64,000 bases of DNA from positions 1 to 64,000 of the forward strand of contig NZ_JAHLPR010000022.1 of NCBI RefSeq assembly GCF_018918005.1, written 5' to 3'. The DNA is from Paenibacillus sp. MSJ-34. Its GTDB lineage: Bacteria; Bacillota; Bacilli; Paenibacillales; Paenibacillaceae. Of this stretch, positions 25,840-36,353 are shown piece after piece. A model generated the notes under the pieces. That model had not been told where the DNA came from and did no database searches. It worked only from the letters and a program-made list of their open reading frames with translations. Position 1 is the stretch's first letter; the number at the start of each line of letters is the position of its first letter. Position numbers and translations under genes: made by a program.

Positions 25840-27231
25840 TTATTTAAAAAACGCCAGCAGCTGTTCGATCACTTGTTGTTTGTCGCTATCGACGACGGTC
25901 ATCCGCTGCGGCTTATCCCACAGTTCCGCAATCGGCTCGGGGAACGTTTGCCGGATGCCGCATTCGGCGATCGCCTCGTCGAATTTGGCCGGATGGGCGG
26001 TGGCAAGGGCGACGCATTTGCCGCCGCCGTTCTTGAACATGCGTTCGTAGGCTGCGACGCCGCAAGCCGTATGCGGGTCAAGCAAATAGCCGTGCCGTTC
26101 GTTGTAATCTTTGATCGTCTCGAGGCATGCCGCGTTGCTGACGGCATAAGAGGCAAAGTCGCTTTGCACGCGGCGCAGCGTATCTCCCTCGGCGGCGATC
26201 AAGCCTTTTTCCCGGAAATCGTTCATGATGCGGGTGACCGCCGTGCCGTCTTCTCCATGCAAATAATACAGGTAACGCTCGAAGTTGCTGGCGATTTGGA
26301 TGTCCATGGCGGGGCTGTACGTCGTTTTGAAATTTTCGGGACGATATACGCCGTCGTTGACGAACCGTTCCAGTATATTGTTTTCATTCGTCGCGAGCAG
26401 AAATTTGCCGACAGGCAATCCCATGAGCCGCGCCAGGTAACCGGCGAAAATATCGCCGAAATTGCCCGTCGGCACGCTGAAATGGATTTCCTCCGTCATA
26501 CTGTCGTCCGCGACTTTGAAATAAGCGTAGAAGTAATATACCGTTTGCGCCAGGATGCGCACGAAATTAATCGAGTTGACCGCGCGCAGCGAATGCTCGC
26601 TTTTGAACGCGACATCGGAGAACAATTCCTTTACGATTTGCTGGCAGTCGTCGAAATTGCCGCGCACGGACAAATTCAGCACATTGTCGTCAAGGAGCGA
26701 AGTCATTTGCAACTCTTGCACTTTGCTAACTTTGCCGTGAGGATGCAAAATGCAAATTTTGATGCCTTCCTTGGACTTGACGCCGTGGATGGCTGCCGCG
26801 CCCGTATCGCCGGAAGTCGCGCCGATAATGTGTATTTTTTCACCGTATTTCTGCGAAACGTAAGCGTACAGATTGCCCATAAACTGCAGAGCCACATCTT
26901 TAAACGCAAATGTCGGGCCGTGGAACAGTTCCAGTACGTACAATCCGTCTGCGATCGGCTGTACCGGCGTTACTTCCGGGCTGCGAAACGTGCTGTAGCT
27001 GTCGTGCACTAATTTTTTCAAATCTTGCTCCGGGATTTCGTCGCCGACGAAGGGAGCTGCGATTTTCAAGAATAGCTCTTGGTAGGAAAGCCCGCGCCAG
27101 CTCTTCAACTCATCCTTGGACACCTTCGGAACATGGGCCGGAACGAACAATCCTCCGTCATTCGCCAATCCTTGCAGAAACGCCTCTATGAAACCGCAGC
27201 GCACTCCGCCGCGCGTACTGACAAATTCCAT
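25840..27231 (-). CDS. thrC: Threonine synthase, long form
   Basis: 463-residue PLP enzyme converting O-phosphohomoserine to threonine. The PLP lysine is in GPTFAFKDVALQ, the phosphate-binding loop is IGATSGDTGAAAIHG, and SVPTGNFGDIFAG is the C-terminal PLP-contact motif. The N terminus STRGG and this length place it in the longer class of threonine synthases found in proteobacteria and yeast; Bacillus subtilis has a shorter type of about 350 residues. RBS is GAGGAGAATGAG before the ATG. No hom or thrB is nearby. It has its own terminator. Confidence 0.94.
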   Translation of the reverse strand: MEFVSTRGGVRCGFIEAFLQGLANDGGLFVPAHVPKVSKDELKSWRGLSYQELFLKIAAPFVGDEIPEQDLKKLVHDSYSTFRSPEVTPVQPIADGLYVLELFHGPTFAFKDVALQFMGNLYAYVSQKYGEKIHIIGATSGDTGAAAIHGVKSKEGIKICILHPHGKVSKVQELQMTSLLDDNVLNLSVRGNFDDCQQIVKELFSDVAFKSEHSLRAVNSINFVRILAQTVYYFYAYFKVADDSMTEEIHFSVPTGNFGDIFAGYLARLMGLPVGKFLLATNENNILERFVNDGVYRPENFKTTYSPAMDIQIASNFERYLYYLHGEDGTAVTRIMNDFREKGLIAAEGDTLRRVQSDFASYAVSNAACLETIKDYNERHGYLLDPHTACGVAAYERMFKNGGGKCVALATAHPAKFDEAIAECGIRQTFPEPIAELWDKPQRMTVVDSDKQQVIEQLLAFFK

Positions 27232-27325
27232 CTCTCATTCTCCTCGTTTACATTGTCTATTTCATCTATTGTATTAGATAATTCGCTAGGAATAAAGTTT
27301 TTTCGCAAACTTTCCCGTTAATTTT

Positions 27326-28030
27326 TCATTTGATCACAATGCCGCCGAACGGAATAACCTCCCGCAAAATCCGCTTGACGAGCCCGTCGTCTTTCATGTC
27401 CCGCTCCAGCTTGTCGTTTTGCCGTCCCGCTTGGATCAGAACCGAACCGCGGCCGGTCATTTTCCAATGATAGTTCATATGCTGGCTTGCGAGATGATTG
27501 CCGTAGACGCATAGTTCAAGCTTGGCGTTCTCGGGATAAGCGATGACGCTCCCCGCATCCACGAACAGCGGTTCGACGGGGTGAAGCTCGGCTTCGCATA
27601 CGATCCCTTGCGTCAAAATGCCGATCTCTCCGTTTCCGGCAAATTTCATCTTGACCGCATCGCGGGTAACGAACATATTTTTGACGCTTAGAATTCGGGT
27701 TTTCATCGTAACGCCCGTACTGTAGAAGAACAGATGGCGGGCATCGTAGAGCAGATCGCTTTCCCCTTCGAGACGGATCGCCTTCATGCTGAAGCTGGGG
27801 GGAAGGGCGGCCAGAAATTCGCTAGGTCCCGAAATGCGCGCCTGGATCAGCTTTTTTTTGCGGTACATGCCTTTGATGTTCATCAGGCTGTCCGCTCTTC
27901 CTTCGGGATTTCCGCGGTACGCGATAATTTGCTGCGGATGCAGCACATGGACGAGTTCGCCCTGCTGCAGTGAAAAGCGGACGGCTTGTCCGCTTCCGTA
28001 TCCGCCTTGTTCTTCGAAAACGATATTCAT
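27326..28030 (-). CDS. AIM24 family protein
   Basis: 234-residue protein of the AIM24/TIGR00266 family, a double-stranded beta-helix-like fold of unknown biochemical role. Segments such as LMNIKGMYRKKKLIQARISGPSEF, LFFYSTGVT and LFVDAGSVIAY are typical of the family's beta repeats. No signal peptide. Start at 28030 follows GGGAGGG about nine bases upstream; a longer frame to 28057 has no RBS. It lies 57 bases after a membrane coiled-coil gene on the same strand, probably one operon. Confidence 0.82.
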   Translation of the reverse strand: MNIVFEEQGGYGSGQAVRFSLQQGELVHVLHPQQIIAYRGNPEGRADSLMNIKGMYRKKKLIQARISGPSEFLAALPPSFSMKAIRLEGESDLLYDARHLFFYSTGVTMKTRILSVKNMFVTRDAVKMKFAGNGEIGILTQGIVCEAELHPVEPLFVDAGSVIAYPENAKLELCVYGNHLASQHMNYHWKMTGRGSVLIQAGRQNDKLERDMKDDGLVKRILREVIPFGGIVIK

Positions 28031-28087
28031 TCGGCAATCCCTCCCCGTATCCCGCATTGGCTGCGTTCATCCGCCATAAGTGATTCT

Positions 28088-28543
28088 CTATCCATGCTGC
28101 CTCGTCCGTACGCGCATCGCGAAACGAATCGCGCGCAGCAGCATAAAGTACCCCGCCAGAACGCCGATTGCCGCGAACAGGAACGATCTAACCTTTCGAG
28201 CGTTTTCCTCGCGCGTTTGTTCCGCCTGCCGCAACTCCAGCACCATTGAGGCGAGCGCTTCGTTTTGCTCGATCAGCTTATCGTTTTCTTCCCGGTACGA
28301 ACGGATCGATTCATTGGCTTGATCCAGCTTCGTCAACGTTTCATTATAGTTATCCAAAGTTTGCCGGTAATTTTGCTTCAATTCATTGACCTCGGACGGC
28401 AGTTCGGAAAATTGCTTCAAATTGTCCCATAAACCCGCTTTGGCGACAGGGGCAAAAAAGAAGAACATAAAACAAAAAAAGGACAGGGTTGCAGCTTGTT
28501 TTAACGCCGCCCGGAACGCCGTGTTTCGAAAAAATCCGTTCAT
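28088..28543 (-). CDS. Membrane protein with extracytoplasmic coiled coil
   Basis: 151 residues: an N-terminal hydrophobic stretch (AATLSFFCFMFFFFAPVAKA, about 16-35) that may be a signal peptide ending at AKA, a central coiled coil (about 50-110, ELKQNYRQTLDNYNETLTKLDQANES), then one C-terminal membrane helix (FLFAAIGVLAGYFMLLRAI) and a basic tail MRVRTRQHG. The layout suggests a type I membrane protein with an outside coiled coil. Start at 28543 has GGAGGTGGCGGGA before the ATG. No known family. Confidence 0.72.
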   Translation of the reverse strand: MNGFFRNTAFRAALKQAATLSFFCFMFFFFAPVAKAGLWDNLKQFSELPSEVNELKQNYRQTLDNYNETLTKLDQANESIRSYREENDKLIEQNEALASMVLELRQAEQTREENARKVRSFLFAAIGVLAGYFMLLRAIRFAMRVRTRQHG

Positions 28544-28641
28544 TCCCGCCACCTCCGTTACTGAACTTGTACAACAATAATACGAAAAAAATGTCAATTA
28601 AGTTTCCCTTTTGTCGTTTCGCCTGCAGCGAAAAAAAAGAT

Positions 28642-28700
28642 TTGACAAATTTAATTATTATAATGTTATAATATTATCATAATTCAAAGGAGGATCGTTC
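28642..28700 (+). promoter_or_regulatory. Promoter and likely operator of the nan-type operon regulator
   Basis: TTGACA at 28642-28647 and TATAAT at 28667-28672 (19-bp spacer; GTTATA at 28665 gives 17). The region around the -10 is a dyad (ATAATGTTATAATATTAT, 28660-28677), typical of an autoregulated GntR gene. AAAGGAGG follows. Confidence 0.6.
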
Positions 28701-28701
28701 G

Positions 28702-29421
28702 ATGTTGGATAAAAAGAATCCGCTTTCTTTATACATCCAAATGAAGCAAATTATTATGAATAAAATTAACGACGGGGAATGGAAAGTCGGCGATAAAATC
28801 CCGTCGGAAACCGAATTGTGCGAGCAATACAATATCAGTCGAATCACCGCCAGAAGAGCGATGACCGAACTGGAGCACGAAGGTCTGATCGAAAGAAAAC
28901 CGGGCAAAGGGACATTTGTGAAGTTTGCCGGGATCAGTCAAGAGCTTTCGAAATTTTACAGCTTTACGGAAGAAATGAAAATTAGAGGTTTTACTCCCTC
29001 GTCCAAGCTGATCGATATTGAAGTCGTTTATCCGGACGAAGAGATAAGAACGGCTTTGAGTATGGACATTCAGGAGAAAGTTTATTTGATCAAACGGTTG
29101 CGGTTAGCGAACGGGGAAATTATCGTCATCGACCGCTCCTACTTGCCGTGCAAATTGTTTCCGGAACTCGAACAATACGATTTTGAACAGCATTCGCTTT
29201 ACCAGACGTTGCAGGAACATTACGGCATCGTCGCCAATGTGGCCGAGGAAACGATCGACGCTATCTTAATCAATAAAGAAAATGCGGATCTTCTGGAAAT
29301 TAATAAAAATACGCCGGGATTGTTAATCAAGCGCGTTACCTATTCCGACGAGACGCCGATCGAATTCAATCATCGCATCGTGAATAGGGACAAGTACAAA
29401 TATAAGGTTGTGCTGCGCTAA
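28702..29421 (+). CDS. GntR/HutC-type regulator (UTRA domain)
   Basis: 239 residues: winged helix at residues 8-75 (YIQMKQIIMNKINDGEW, IPSETELCEQYNISRITARRAM, ELEHEGLIERKPGKGTFV) and a C-terminal UTRA ligand-binding domain (about 90-235) with the family-type SYLPCKLFPELE and RVTYSDETPIEFN segments. UTRA regulators usually bind a sugar phosphate. It directly precedes an ABC importer, nanE and nanK, so the likely signal is an amino-sugar phosphate such as ManNAc-6-phosphate or GlcNAc-6-phosphate. Confidence 0.92.
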   Translation: MLDKKNPLSLYIQMKQIIMNKINDGEWKVGDKIPSETELCEQYNISRITARRAMTELEHEGLIERKPGKGTFVKFAGISQELSKFYSFTEEMKIRGFTPSSKLIDIEVVYPDEEIRTALSMDIQEKVYLIKRLRLANGEIIVIDRSYLPCKLFPELEQYDFEQHSLYQTLQEHYGIVANVAEETIDAILINKENADLLEINKNTPGLLIKRVTYSDETPIEFNHRIVNRDKYKYKVVLR

Positions 29422-29501
29422 TGCCAATTCAGCGAACCGCGCGGGAACGGTACGGAAGGGAGGTGAATATCTAAACAGGCAACATTCGTTTTAGAACAAT
29501 T

Positions 29502-29515
29502 TGAAAGCGTTTGCG
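29502..29515 (+). promoter_or_regulatory. cre-like catabolite repression site
   Basis: TGAAAGCGTTTGCG agrees with the CcpA-binding consensus TGWAANCGNTNWCA at all but the last two positions. It lies 48 bases upstream of the binding-protein gene, after the regulator stop, so CcpA could lower importer expression when better sugars are present. Confidence 0.5.
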
Positions 29516-29562
29516 TTTCGGGTAGTAACAGACTATTGACAACGAGGGGAATGAAAATCGAA

Positions 29563-30576
29563 ATGAAAAAAACGGTATTCATCGTAACAATGTTGGTTTT
29601 CACGTTGTTGGCCGCAGCTTGTTCCAACGGAGGGAGCGGTGCGGCGGTTCAGGAAAATAACGGGGGGAATAAAGCGGAGAGCCGGAACGAAACAGATACA
29701 AAAAACGACCCGGCCAATCCATCTTTGAAAATCGGATACACCGTGATGAATCTTTCCAATCCGTATTTTGTCGATTTATCCGAAGGCGTAAAAGCGCGGG
29801 GCAAGGAACTGGGATACGATATCACGATTCATGACGGCAAGTCGGACGCCCTCCAGCAAATTAACGCGATCGAGAACTTTATTACGAAAAAAATGGATGT
29901 CATCGTCATTAGCCCGATTGACGACCAATCGCTCGTTCCCGTCGTGCAAAAAGCCAAAGAAGCGGGAATTCGCGTCATCGGCGCCAATCAGAAAGTCGAA
30001 GGAGTCGACGCGTTCATTACGGTGCCGGAATATGAATACGGACTTGCCATCGGGGAGGTCGCAGGTCAATGGATCGCGGACAAATTAAACGGGGAAGCCG
30101 AGGTCGCCATTCTCGATTTTCCGGAATTGAAGCCGATTATCGACCGGGCGAACGGCATCAAGGACGGAATCTTGAAGAATGCGCCGAATGCAACCATCGT
30201 GGCGAACCAATCCGCGAATACGCCGGAAAAAGGAATGCGGGCGATGGAGACGATTTTGCAGGCGCACCCTAATGTGAAAGTGGTGGCGGGAGTCAACGAT
30301 GCCGGAGCGTTAGGAGCTTTCGAAGCGGTCATGGCCGCGAACAAAAATAGCGACGATTTCTTCATTGGAGGTTTGGACGCAACGAAAGAAGCGATTGCCA
30401 AAATTAACGAGAATAGCATTTACCGGGCAACGATCGATATCGATCCGTTCGGCACAGGGAAGTTGATTGTCGACACGGCCGCGAAAGTGGTGCAAGAAGG
30501 ACCGATCGAGGAAACGATCGCCGTTCCTATGAAAGCGGTTACGACCGAGAATGTAGCCGAATATATCAAGCAGTAG
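29563..30576 (+). CDS. Sugar ABC transporter substrate-binding lipoprotein (RbsB type)
   Basis: 337 residues. Signal peptide with lipobox TLLAAAC, lipid-attached cysteine at residue 20, then a low-complexity Asn/Glu/Lys linker and a periplasmic-binding protein fold of the ribose/galactose class (LKIGYTVMNLSNPYFVDLSEGVKARGKE is typical). Start is uncertain: GAGGGG at 29544-29549 lies 1 base from ATG 29551 and 13 from ATG 29563; the latter gives a normal lipoprotein signal. It precedes ATPase and permease genes of the same type. Substrate is inferred from nanE and nanK to be ManNAc or a related amino sugar. Confidence 0.9.
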   Translation: MKKTVFIVTMLVFTLLAAACSNGGSGAAVQENNGGNKAESRNETDTKNDPANPSLKIGYTVMNLSNPYFVDLSEGVKARGKELGYDITIHDGKSDALQQINAIENFITKKMDVIVISPIDDQSLVPVVQKAKEAGIRVIGANQKVEGVDAFITVPEYEYGLAIGEVAGQWIADKLNGEAEVAILDFPELKPIIDRANGIKDGILKNAPNATIVANQSANTPEKGMRAMETILQAHPNVKVVAGVNDAGALGAFEAVMAANKNSDDFFIGGLDATKEAIAKINENSIYRATIDIDPFGTGKLIVDTAAKVVQEGPIEETIAVPMKAVTTENVAEYIKQ

Positions 30577-30677
30577 ACCGATGTACGCGATACCGAATCC
30601 CTCTCGCAGAGTACAGCATGTTCATTTCCGCATTATATCATCTCGGAGAGGGATTCTTGTGGCAGGAGGGAAAGCAT

Positions 30678-32182
<1,505 letters not shown>

Positions 32183-32186
<4 letters not shown>

Positions 32187-33133
32187 GTGCGCGGAATATA
32201 TTTACGAAATACGGGATTTATGTCGTCCTGGTATTTCTGATCGTTTTCTTTTCTATCGCGTCCGACGCGTTTTTATCCGTAGACAATTTTATGAACATAT
32301 TGAGACAGGTGGCGGTCATCGGAATCGTTGCGGTCGGCATGACATTCGTCATCCTGACAGCCGGCATCGATTTGTCCATTGGAGCGGTGATCGGTGTATC
32401 GGCCGTCTTGACCGCACAACTGATGGTTTCCGGAGTTCATCCCGTCATAGCCATTATCATTACGTTAACGGCGGGCGTTGGGATCGGCTTTTTGAACACC
32501 TATTTTATACATGAAATCAAAATTCCGCCGTTAATTGTCACACTGGCCACGATGACCGTATTGCGCGGCGTCGCTTACTTAATAACTGGCGGGCTCCCCG
32601 TATACGGTTTCCCCAAAGGCTTCAGTGCGATCGGACAAGGATATGTTCTGGGCGTTCCCGTCCCGGTCATCATTATGGTCGTTTGTTTCGCCATCGGATA
32701 TATTGTGCTGGAGAAAACAAAATTCGGCCGCTACGTATACGGCATCGGCAGCAATGAAGAAGCGTCCCGACTGTCCGGGGTCAACATTCGCAAAGTGAAG
32801 TATATTACGTATTGTTTTTGCGGTTTTTTGAGCGCTTTGGCGGGTATCGTTCTATTGTCCCGCGTGAATAGCGGCCAACCGATCGCGGGAACCGGATACG
32901 AATTGGACGTTATTACCGGCGTCGTGCTGGGCGGCGTCAGCATGAACGGCGGCGAAGGGCGCATTACCGGCGTCATTACCGGAATTATTATTATGGGAGT
33001 TTTGACGAACGGCATGATCTTGCTTAATATTAGCGAATATTTCCAATTGGTAGTGAAGGGAAGCGTGTTGCTCGCGGCCGTCAGCTTCGACTACATCACG
33101 AAAAAACGGAGGGTTTCTATTGAACATACATGA
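32183..33133 (+). CDS. Sugar ABC transporter permease (RbsC type)
   Basis: 316-residue membrane protein with about eight to ten helices. The family loop GMTFVILTAGIDLSIGAVIGVSAVL and the GIGSNEEASRLSGVNIRKVKYITY cytoplasmic segment, which touches the ATPase, are both clear. Start ATG at 32183 overlaps the ATPase stop. Its 3-prime end overlaps the nanE start by 14 bases. Confidence 0.93.
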
Positions 33134-33839
33134 ATTCAAACGGGGATTGATCGTATCTTGCCAAGCGCAGCCGGACGAGCCTTTCTTCGGATCGGACTAT
33201 ATGGCCAAAATGGCGGTCGCGGCTGAAATGGGAGGCGCGATCGGAGTTCGGGTAAATACGGTTCCGGACATCGTTGCGGTGCGTAAGGCGGTGTCCATTC
33301 CGGTTATCGGGATTATTAAACGGCAGTATCCGGATTGTTATCCTTATATTACGCCGACGATCCGGGAAGTTCAGGAGGTTGCGGACACCGGGGCCGACAT
33401 TGTGGCGGTCGACGCGACAAAGCTGTTAAAGCCTGACGGCAAAACGACCGAACAATTCATTCATCATATTAAAGAACGGTTCGACCTGTTGGTGATGGCA
33501 GACGTATCTACGGCGGAAGAAGGCGTTGCCGCATGGAAGGCCGGCGCGGACATCGTTGCCACCACATTGGCGGGCTATACCGAATATACGAGGGAGAAAT
33601 CCGATTTGCCGATGGAATTGCGCGAACCGAACTTCGATATTATATCGGAACTGGCCGATCGCATCGAGGTTCCCGTCGTGGCGGAAGGAAGGTTCTGGGA
33701 CTATCGAAATGCGGTGAAAGCCATGTCCCTCGGCGCTTATTCCGTGGTGATCGGGGCGGGTATTACCCGGCCGCAAATTATTACGCAAAAAAATGTAATG
33801 GAAATCAACCGTTATTTAACCAGCTTGCGTTCAATTTAA
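33120..33839 (+). CDS. nanE: N-acetylmannosamine-6-phosphate 2-epimerase NanE
   Basis: 239-residue TIM-barrel epimerase converting ManNAc-6-P to GlcNAc-6-P. Recognised by GLIVSCQAQPDEP, PVIGIIKRQYPDCYPYITPT, ADIVAVDATKLLKPDG, VMADVSTAEEG and VVAEGRFWD, covering the catalytic lysine and acidic residues. Start is TTG at 33120, with GGAGGG six bases upstream, and overlaps the permease end. It shares a transcript with the importer and nanK; NagA and NagB needed to finish the path are not in the window. Confidence 0.95.
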   Translation: MNIHEFKRGLIVSCQAQPDEPFFGSDYMAKMAVAAEMGGAIGVRVNTVPDIVAVRKAVSIPVIGIIKRQYPDCYPYITPTIREVQEVADTGADIVAVDATKLLKPDGKTTEQFIHHIKERFDLLVMADVSTAEEGVAAWKAGADIVATTLAGYTEYTREKSDLPMELREPNFDIISELADRIEVPVVAEGRFWDYRNAVKAMSLGAYSVVIGAGITRPQIITQKNVMEINRYLTSLRSI

Positions 33840-33861
33840 TCCGTGGGGAGGCAACAGGAGG

Positions 33862-34773
33862 ATGTTGGCAATCGGGATCGATATCGGCGGCACAAAAATA
33901 GTCGGCGGCATTGTCGACGAGCAAGGCAACATGATTCGGAGCGTAGAACGTGCGACGGAAGCGGAAAAAGGAAAAGCGTATCTTCTGGAAAATTTGGAAC
34001 GTCTGACGGAAGAATTGCTCGCGGAAACTTCGGCGGATGGCATCGGCATCGGCAGCGCAGGGAGAATTGACGTTTATGAAGGAACCGTTTATTACGCTAC
34101 GCCGAATTTGCCGGATTGGACCGGAGTCCGCTTGAAACAACATATGGAAGATCGATTCGGCATCCCAACCGTAGTCGATAACGATGTGAACGCGGCCGGC
34201 ATCGGCGAAATGTGGCTGGGCGCCGGAAAGCAGTATTCTTCGGTCGTCTGCTTGACGCTTGGAACGGGCGTTGCTGCGGCCGTCTTCGTCAATAGGGAAA
34301 TCGTGCGCGGACACCATTGGAGCGCCGGAGAGATCGGACATATGATTTTGTATCCAAAGGGAAAACGTTGCAACTGCGGACAATGGGGTTGTATGGAGCA
34401 GTATTGTTCCGGTACGGCATTATTTAAAACGTATAACGAGCTTTGCGGGAAACATGCGGTTTCATCCGGAAAACAGTTTTTCGCCCTGCTGCAATCCGGG
34501 GACGGCATCGCCAGACAAGTGCTCGACGCGTTTACGGACGATCTGGCGATCGCTATGGCCAGCTTATGCAATATTTACGATCCGGAAGTCTTCATTATCG
34601 GCGGCGGACTAATCGAGACGCAATCGTATTGGTGGGATGCGATGCTGGAGAAGATCGGCCGCTACGCCAATGAGGCGGTGCGCCGTCCCGTCGTTCTCCC
34701 CGCCCGGTTCAAGAATCAGGCCGGATTATTGGGGGCGGCCAAGCTCGCTTTCGACGAGCTCACCAAGAAATAA
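33862..34773 (+). CDS. nanK: ROK family kinase, probable N-acetylmannosamine kinase NanK
   Basis: 303 residues. ATP loop AIGIDIGGTKIVGGIVD, GIGSAGRID, DNDVNAAGIGE with catalytic aspartate, the sugar-contact SAGEIGHM and zinc motif CNCGQWGCMEQY are all present, so an active kinase is expected. Assignment as ManNAc kinase is from the adjacent nanE; glucokinase or GlcNAc kinase would share these motifs. A GGGGAGG sits ten bases before the ATG, and a second AGGAGG abuts it. No nanA (sialate lyase) is present, so free ManNAc rather than sialic acid may be the substrate of the operon. Confidence 0.88.
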   Translation: MLAIGIDIGGTKIVGGIVDEQGNMIRSVERATEAEKGKAYLLENLERLTEELLAETSADGIGIGSAGRIDVYEGTVYYATPNLPDWTGVRLKQHMEDRFGIPTVVDNDVNAAGIGEMWLGAGKQYSSVVCLTLGTGVAAAVFVNREIVRGHHWSAGEIGHMILYPKGKRCNCGQWGCMEQYCSGTALFKTYNELCGKHAVSSGKQFFALLQSGDGIARQVLDAFTDDLAIAMASLCNIYDPEVFIIGGGLIETQSYWWDAMLEKIGRYANEAVRRPVVLPARFKNQAGLLGAAKLAFDELTKK

Positions 34774-34786
34774 TAATAATTCTCGC

Positions 34787-34814
34787 AAAACGGTTTTTCG
34801 CAAGCCGTTTTTTC
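34787..34814 (+). terminator. Terminator after nanK
   Basis: AAAACGG (34787-34793), an 11-nt loop and CCGTTTTTT (from 34804) form a short stem with a U-run. Confidence 0.65.
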
Positions 34815-34816
34815 GT

Positions 34817-34843
34817 CCTTCTGTGAAAATCCCCGTCGCTCAG
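34817..34843 (+). repeat. Dispersed repeat, copy 4
   Basis: CCTTCTGTGAAAATCCCC followed by GTCGCTCAG, the left arm of the family seen at 25645. It lies directly after the nan operon terminator. Confidence 0.5.
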
Positions 34844-34916
34844 ATTCAGGAAGAAGTCCAATATATTTTCCGTGAAAATGGCAAACACTACTTGGAAAAG
34901 GATGGAGGGTGTTTGC

Positions 34917-35480
34917 ATGAGGCGTTCTTCAATTGGTCTTATTGTGGTTGGAGCGATTATAGCCATTGCGCTCGTTAGCGGAATCGGCGCCTATAACGGA
35001 TTGGTGTCCTCGGAGACGGCGGTGGAAAATAAATTTTCGCAAATCGACGTTAATTTGCAGCGGCGCGCCGATCTGATTCCGAATCTGGTCAATACGGTAA
35101 AAGGATACGCGGCGCATGAACGGGAAGTGCTGCAATCTATTGCCGACGCCAGAAGCAGATTGGTCGGAGCCGGCACGCCCGCGGAAAAAGCGGCGGCGGA
35201 TGCGGAGCTGACGGGAGCGTTGTCGAGGCTGTTGGTTGTCGTGGAGAATTATCCGACGTTAAAAGCCGATACGCAATTTGCGCGGCTGATGGATGAATTG
35301 TCCGGGACGGAAAATCGGATCGCGGTGGCGCGCAAAGATTATAACGACGCCGTGTCCGCGTACAATGCCCGGCTGCGAAGATTTCCGAATTCGATATACG
35401 CCTCCATGTTCGGTTTCGAAAGAAAGGAATTGTATAAAGCGACGGAAGGCGCGGAAAAAGTACCGGAAGTGAGCTTCTGA
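34917..35480 (+). CDS. LemA family protein
   Basis: 187 residues with one N-terminal membrane helix (IGLIVVGAIIAIALVSGIGAY) and a helical-bundle LemA domain; NKFSQIDVNLQRRADLIPNLVNTVKGYA, LKADTQFARLMDELSGTENRIAVAR and DYNDAVSAYNARLRRFP are textbook LemA segments. Function is unproven. Start at 34917 has GGAGGG seven bases before; the frame extends to 34872 without an RBS. Its partner TPM-domain gene starts two bases after its stop, the common LemA-TPM pairing. Confidence 0.92.
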   Translation: MRRSSIGLIVVGAIIAIALVSGIGAYNGLVSSETAVENKFSQIDVNLQRRADLIPNLVNTVKGYAAHEREVLQSIADARSRLVGAGTPAEKAAADAELTGALSRLLVVVENYPTLKADTQFARLMDELSGTENRIAVARKDYNDAVSAYNARLRRFPNSIYASMFGFERKELYKATEGAEKVPEVSF

Positions 35481-35482
35481 AC

Positions 35483-36262
35483 ATGAAACTCCGGAACATG
35501 GTCCGTTATGCCGCCATTGGACTCGCCTTAACATTTCTCCCTGCCGGAACGCTTCATGCCGAAGCGCGCGCCCCGTCGGAATACGGCGTATACGTTCAGG
35601 ATGAAGCGTCCTTGATCGGGCATGGGGCAAGGCAATCGCTTTATCAAAACGCGGCGTGGCTTCATGACCGTACAGGGTCGGCGCAGGTGGGAGTCGTAAC
35701 GCTGCCTTCGCTTGGCGGTTCGACGATCGAGCAATTGGCGGTCGCGAGATTTCGGGAAATGGGGCTCGGGAGCAGAGAGAGGAACGACGGCGTGCTGCTG
35801 CTGTATGCGGCTGCGGAGAACCGCGTGCGCATTGAAGTCGGATACGGTTTGGAGGGAGCGATTCCGGACGGGAAAGCGGGAGCCATTCTGGATACGTATT
35901 TTCTCCCGCATATGAGCGCGGGGAATACCGACGATGCGTTTCTGTACACGCAGTCCGCCATCATCCAAGAAGTTGCCGCCGAGTACGGCATCGATCCTTC
36001 TGAAATTTACAATACGGATTTGACCGGCGCATATGACGGCTACGGGGATGCGGGCTTGTTCGAAGGGATTCCCGGTTATATGAAACTATTGGGTCTGGCC
36101 GTGCTGATCATCCTTCTTATTCTCGATTTCAAGTTTACGGGCGGCATGGTAACGTTCGCGTTGTTGTCGATGTTCCGGCGCGGCGGTTTCGGGCAAGGCC
36201 CGGGCGGCCGCGGGGGACGGGGAGGAGGAGGCTCGTCCGGAGGGGGAGGAGCGAGCAGGTAA
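35483..36262 (+). CDS. TPM-domain (YgcG-like) membrane protein
   Basis: 259 residues: signal peptide 1-27 (ending LHAEA), TPM domain about 33-165 (VYVQDEASLIGHGARQSL; GVVTLPSL; ERNDGVLLLYAAAENRVRIEVGYGLEGAIPDGKAG split across it), one membrane helix about 195-220, and a glycine-rich tail ending GGGGSSGGGGASR. TPM proteins with LemA occur widely in bacteria; some have been linked to membrane or photosystem maintenance, but the role here is unknown. Co-transcribed with lemA. Confidence 0.9.
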   Translation: MKLRNMVRYAAIGLALTFLPAGTLHAEARAPSEYGVYVQDEASLIGHGARQSLYQNAAWLHDRTGSAQVGVVTLPSLGGSTIEQLAVARFREMGLGSRERNDGVLLLYAAAENRVRIEVGYGLEGAIPDGKAGAILDTYFLPHMSAGNTDDAFLYTQSAIIQEVAAEYGIDPSEIYNTDLTGAYDGYGDAGLFEGIPGYMKLLGLAVLIILLILDFKFTGGMVTFALLSMFRRGGFGQGPGGRGGRGGGGSSGGGGASR

Positions 36263-36300
36263 AGCGTAGTATGCCCGCCAACGCCTCGCTTTGAAAAGAC

Positions 36301-36341
36301 GAAGGCGAAGCATGCGCCCCGATGACGGCATCTTCGCCTTC
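36301..36341. terminator. Bidirectional terminator between TPM and padR genes
   Basis: GAAGGCGAAG (36301-36310) and CTTCGCCTTC (36332-36341) form a perfect 10-bp stem with a 21-nt loop. TTGATTGTT follows on the plus strand and GTCTTTTC on the minus strand. Confidence 0.7.
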
Positions 36342-36353
36342 TTGATTGTTATG

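Noticed and set aside
17130-27300. T-box or other amino-acid riboswitch before ilvD or thrC
   Set aside because: The leaders are too short and lack T-box or other conserved elements that I can recognise.
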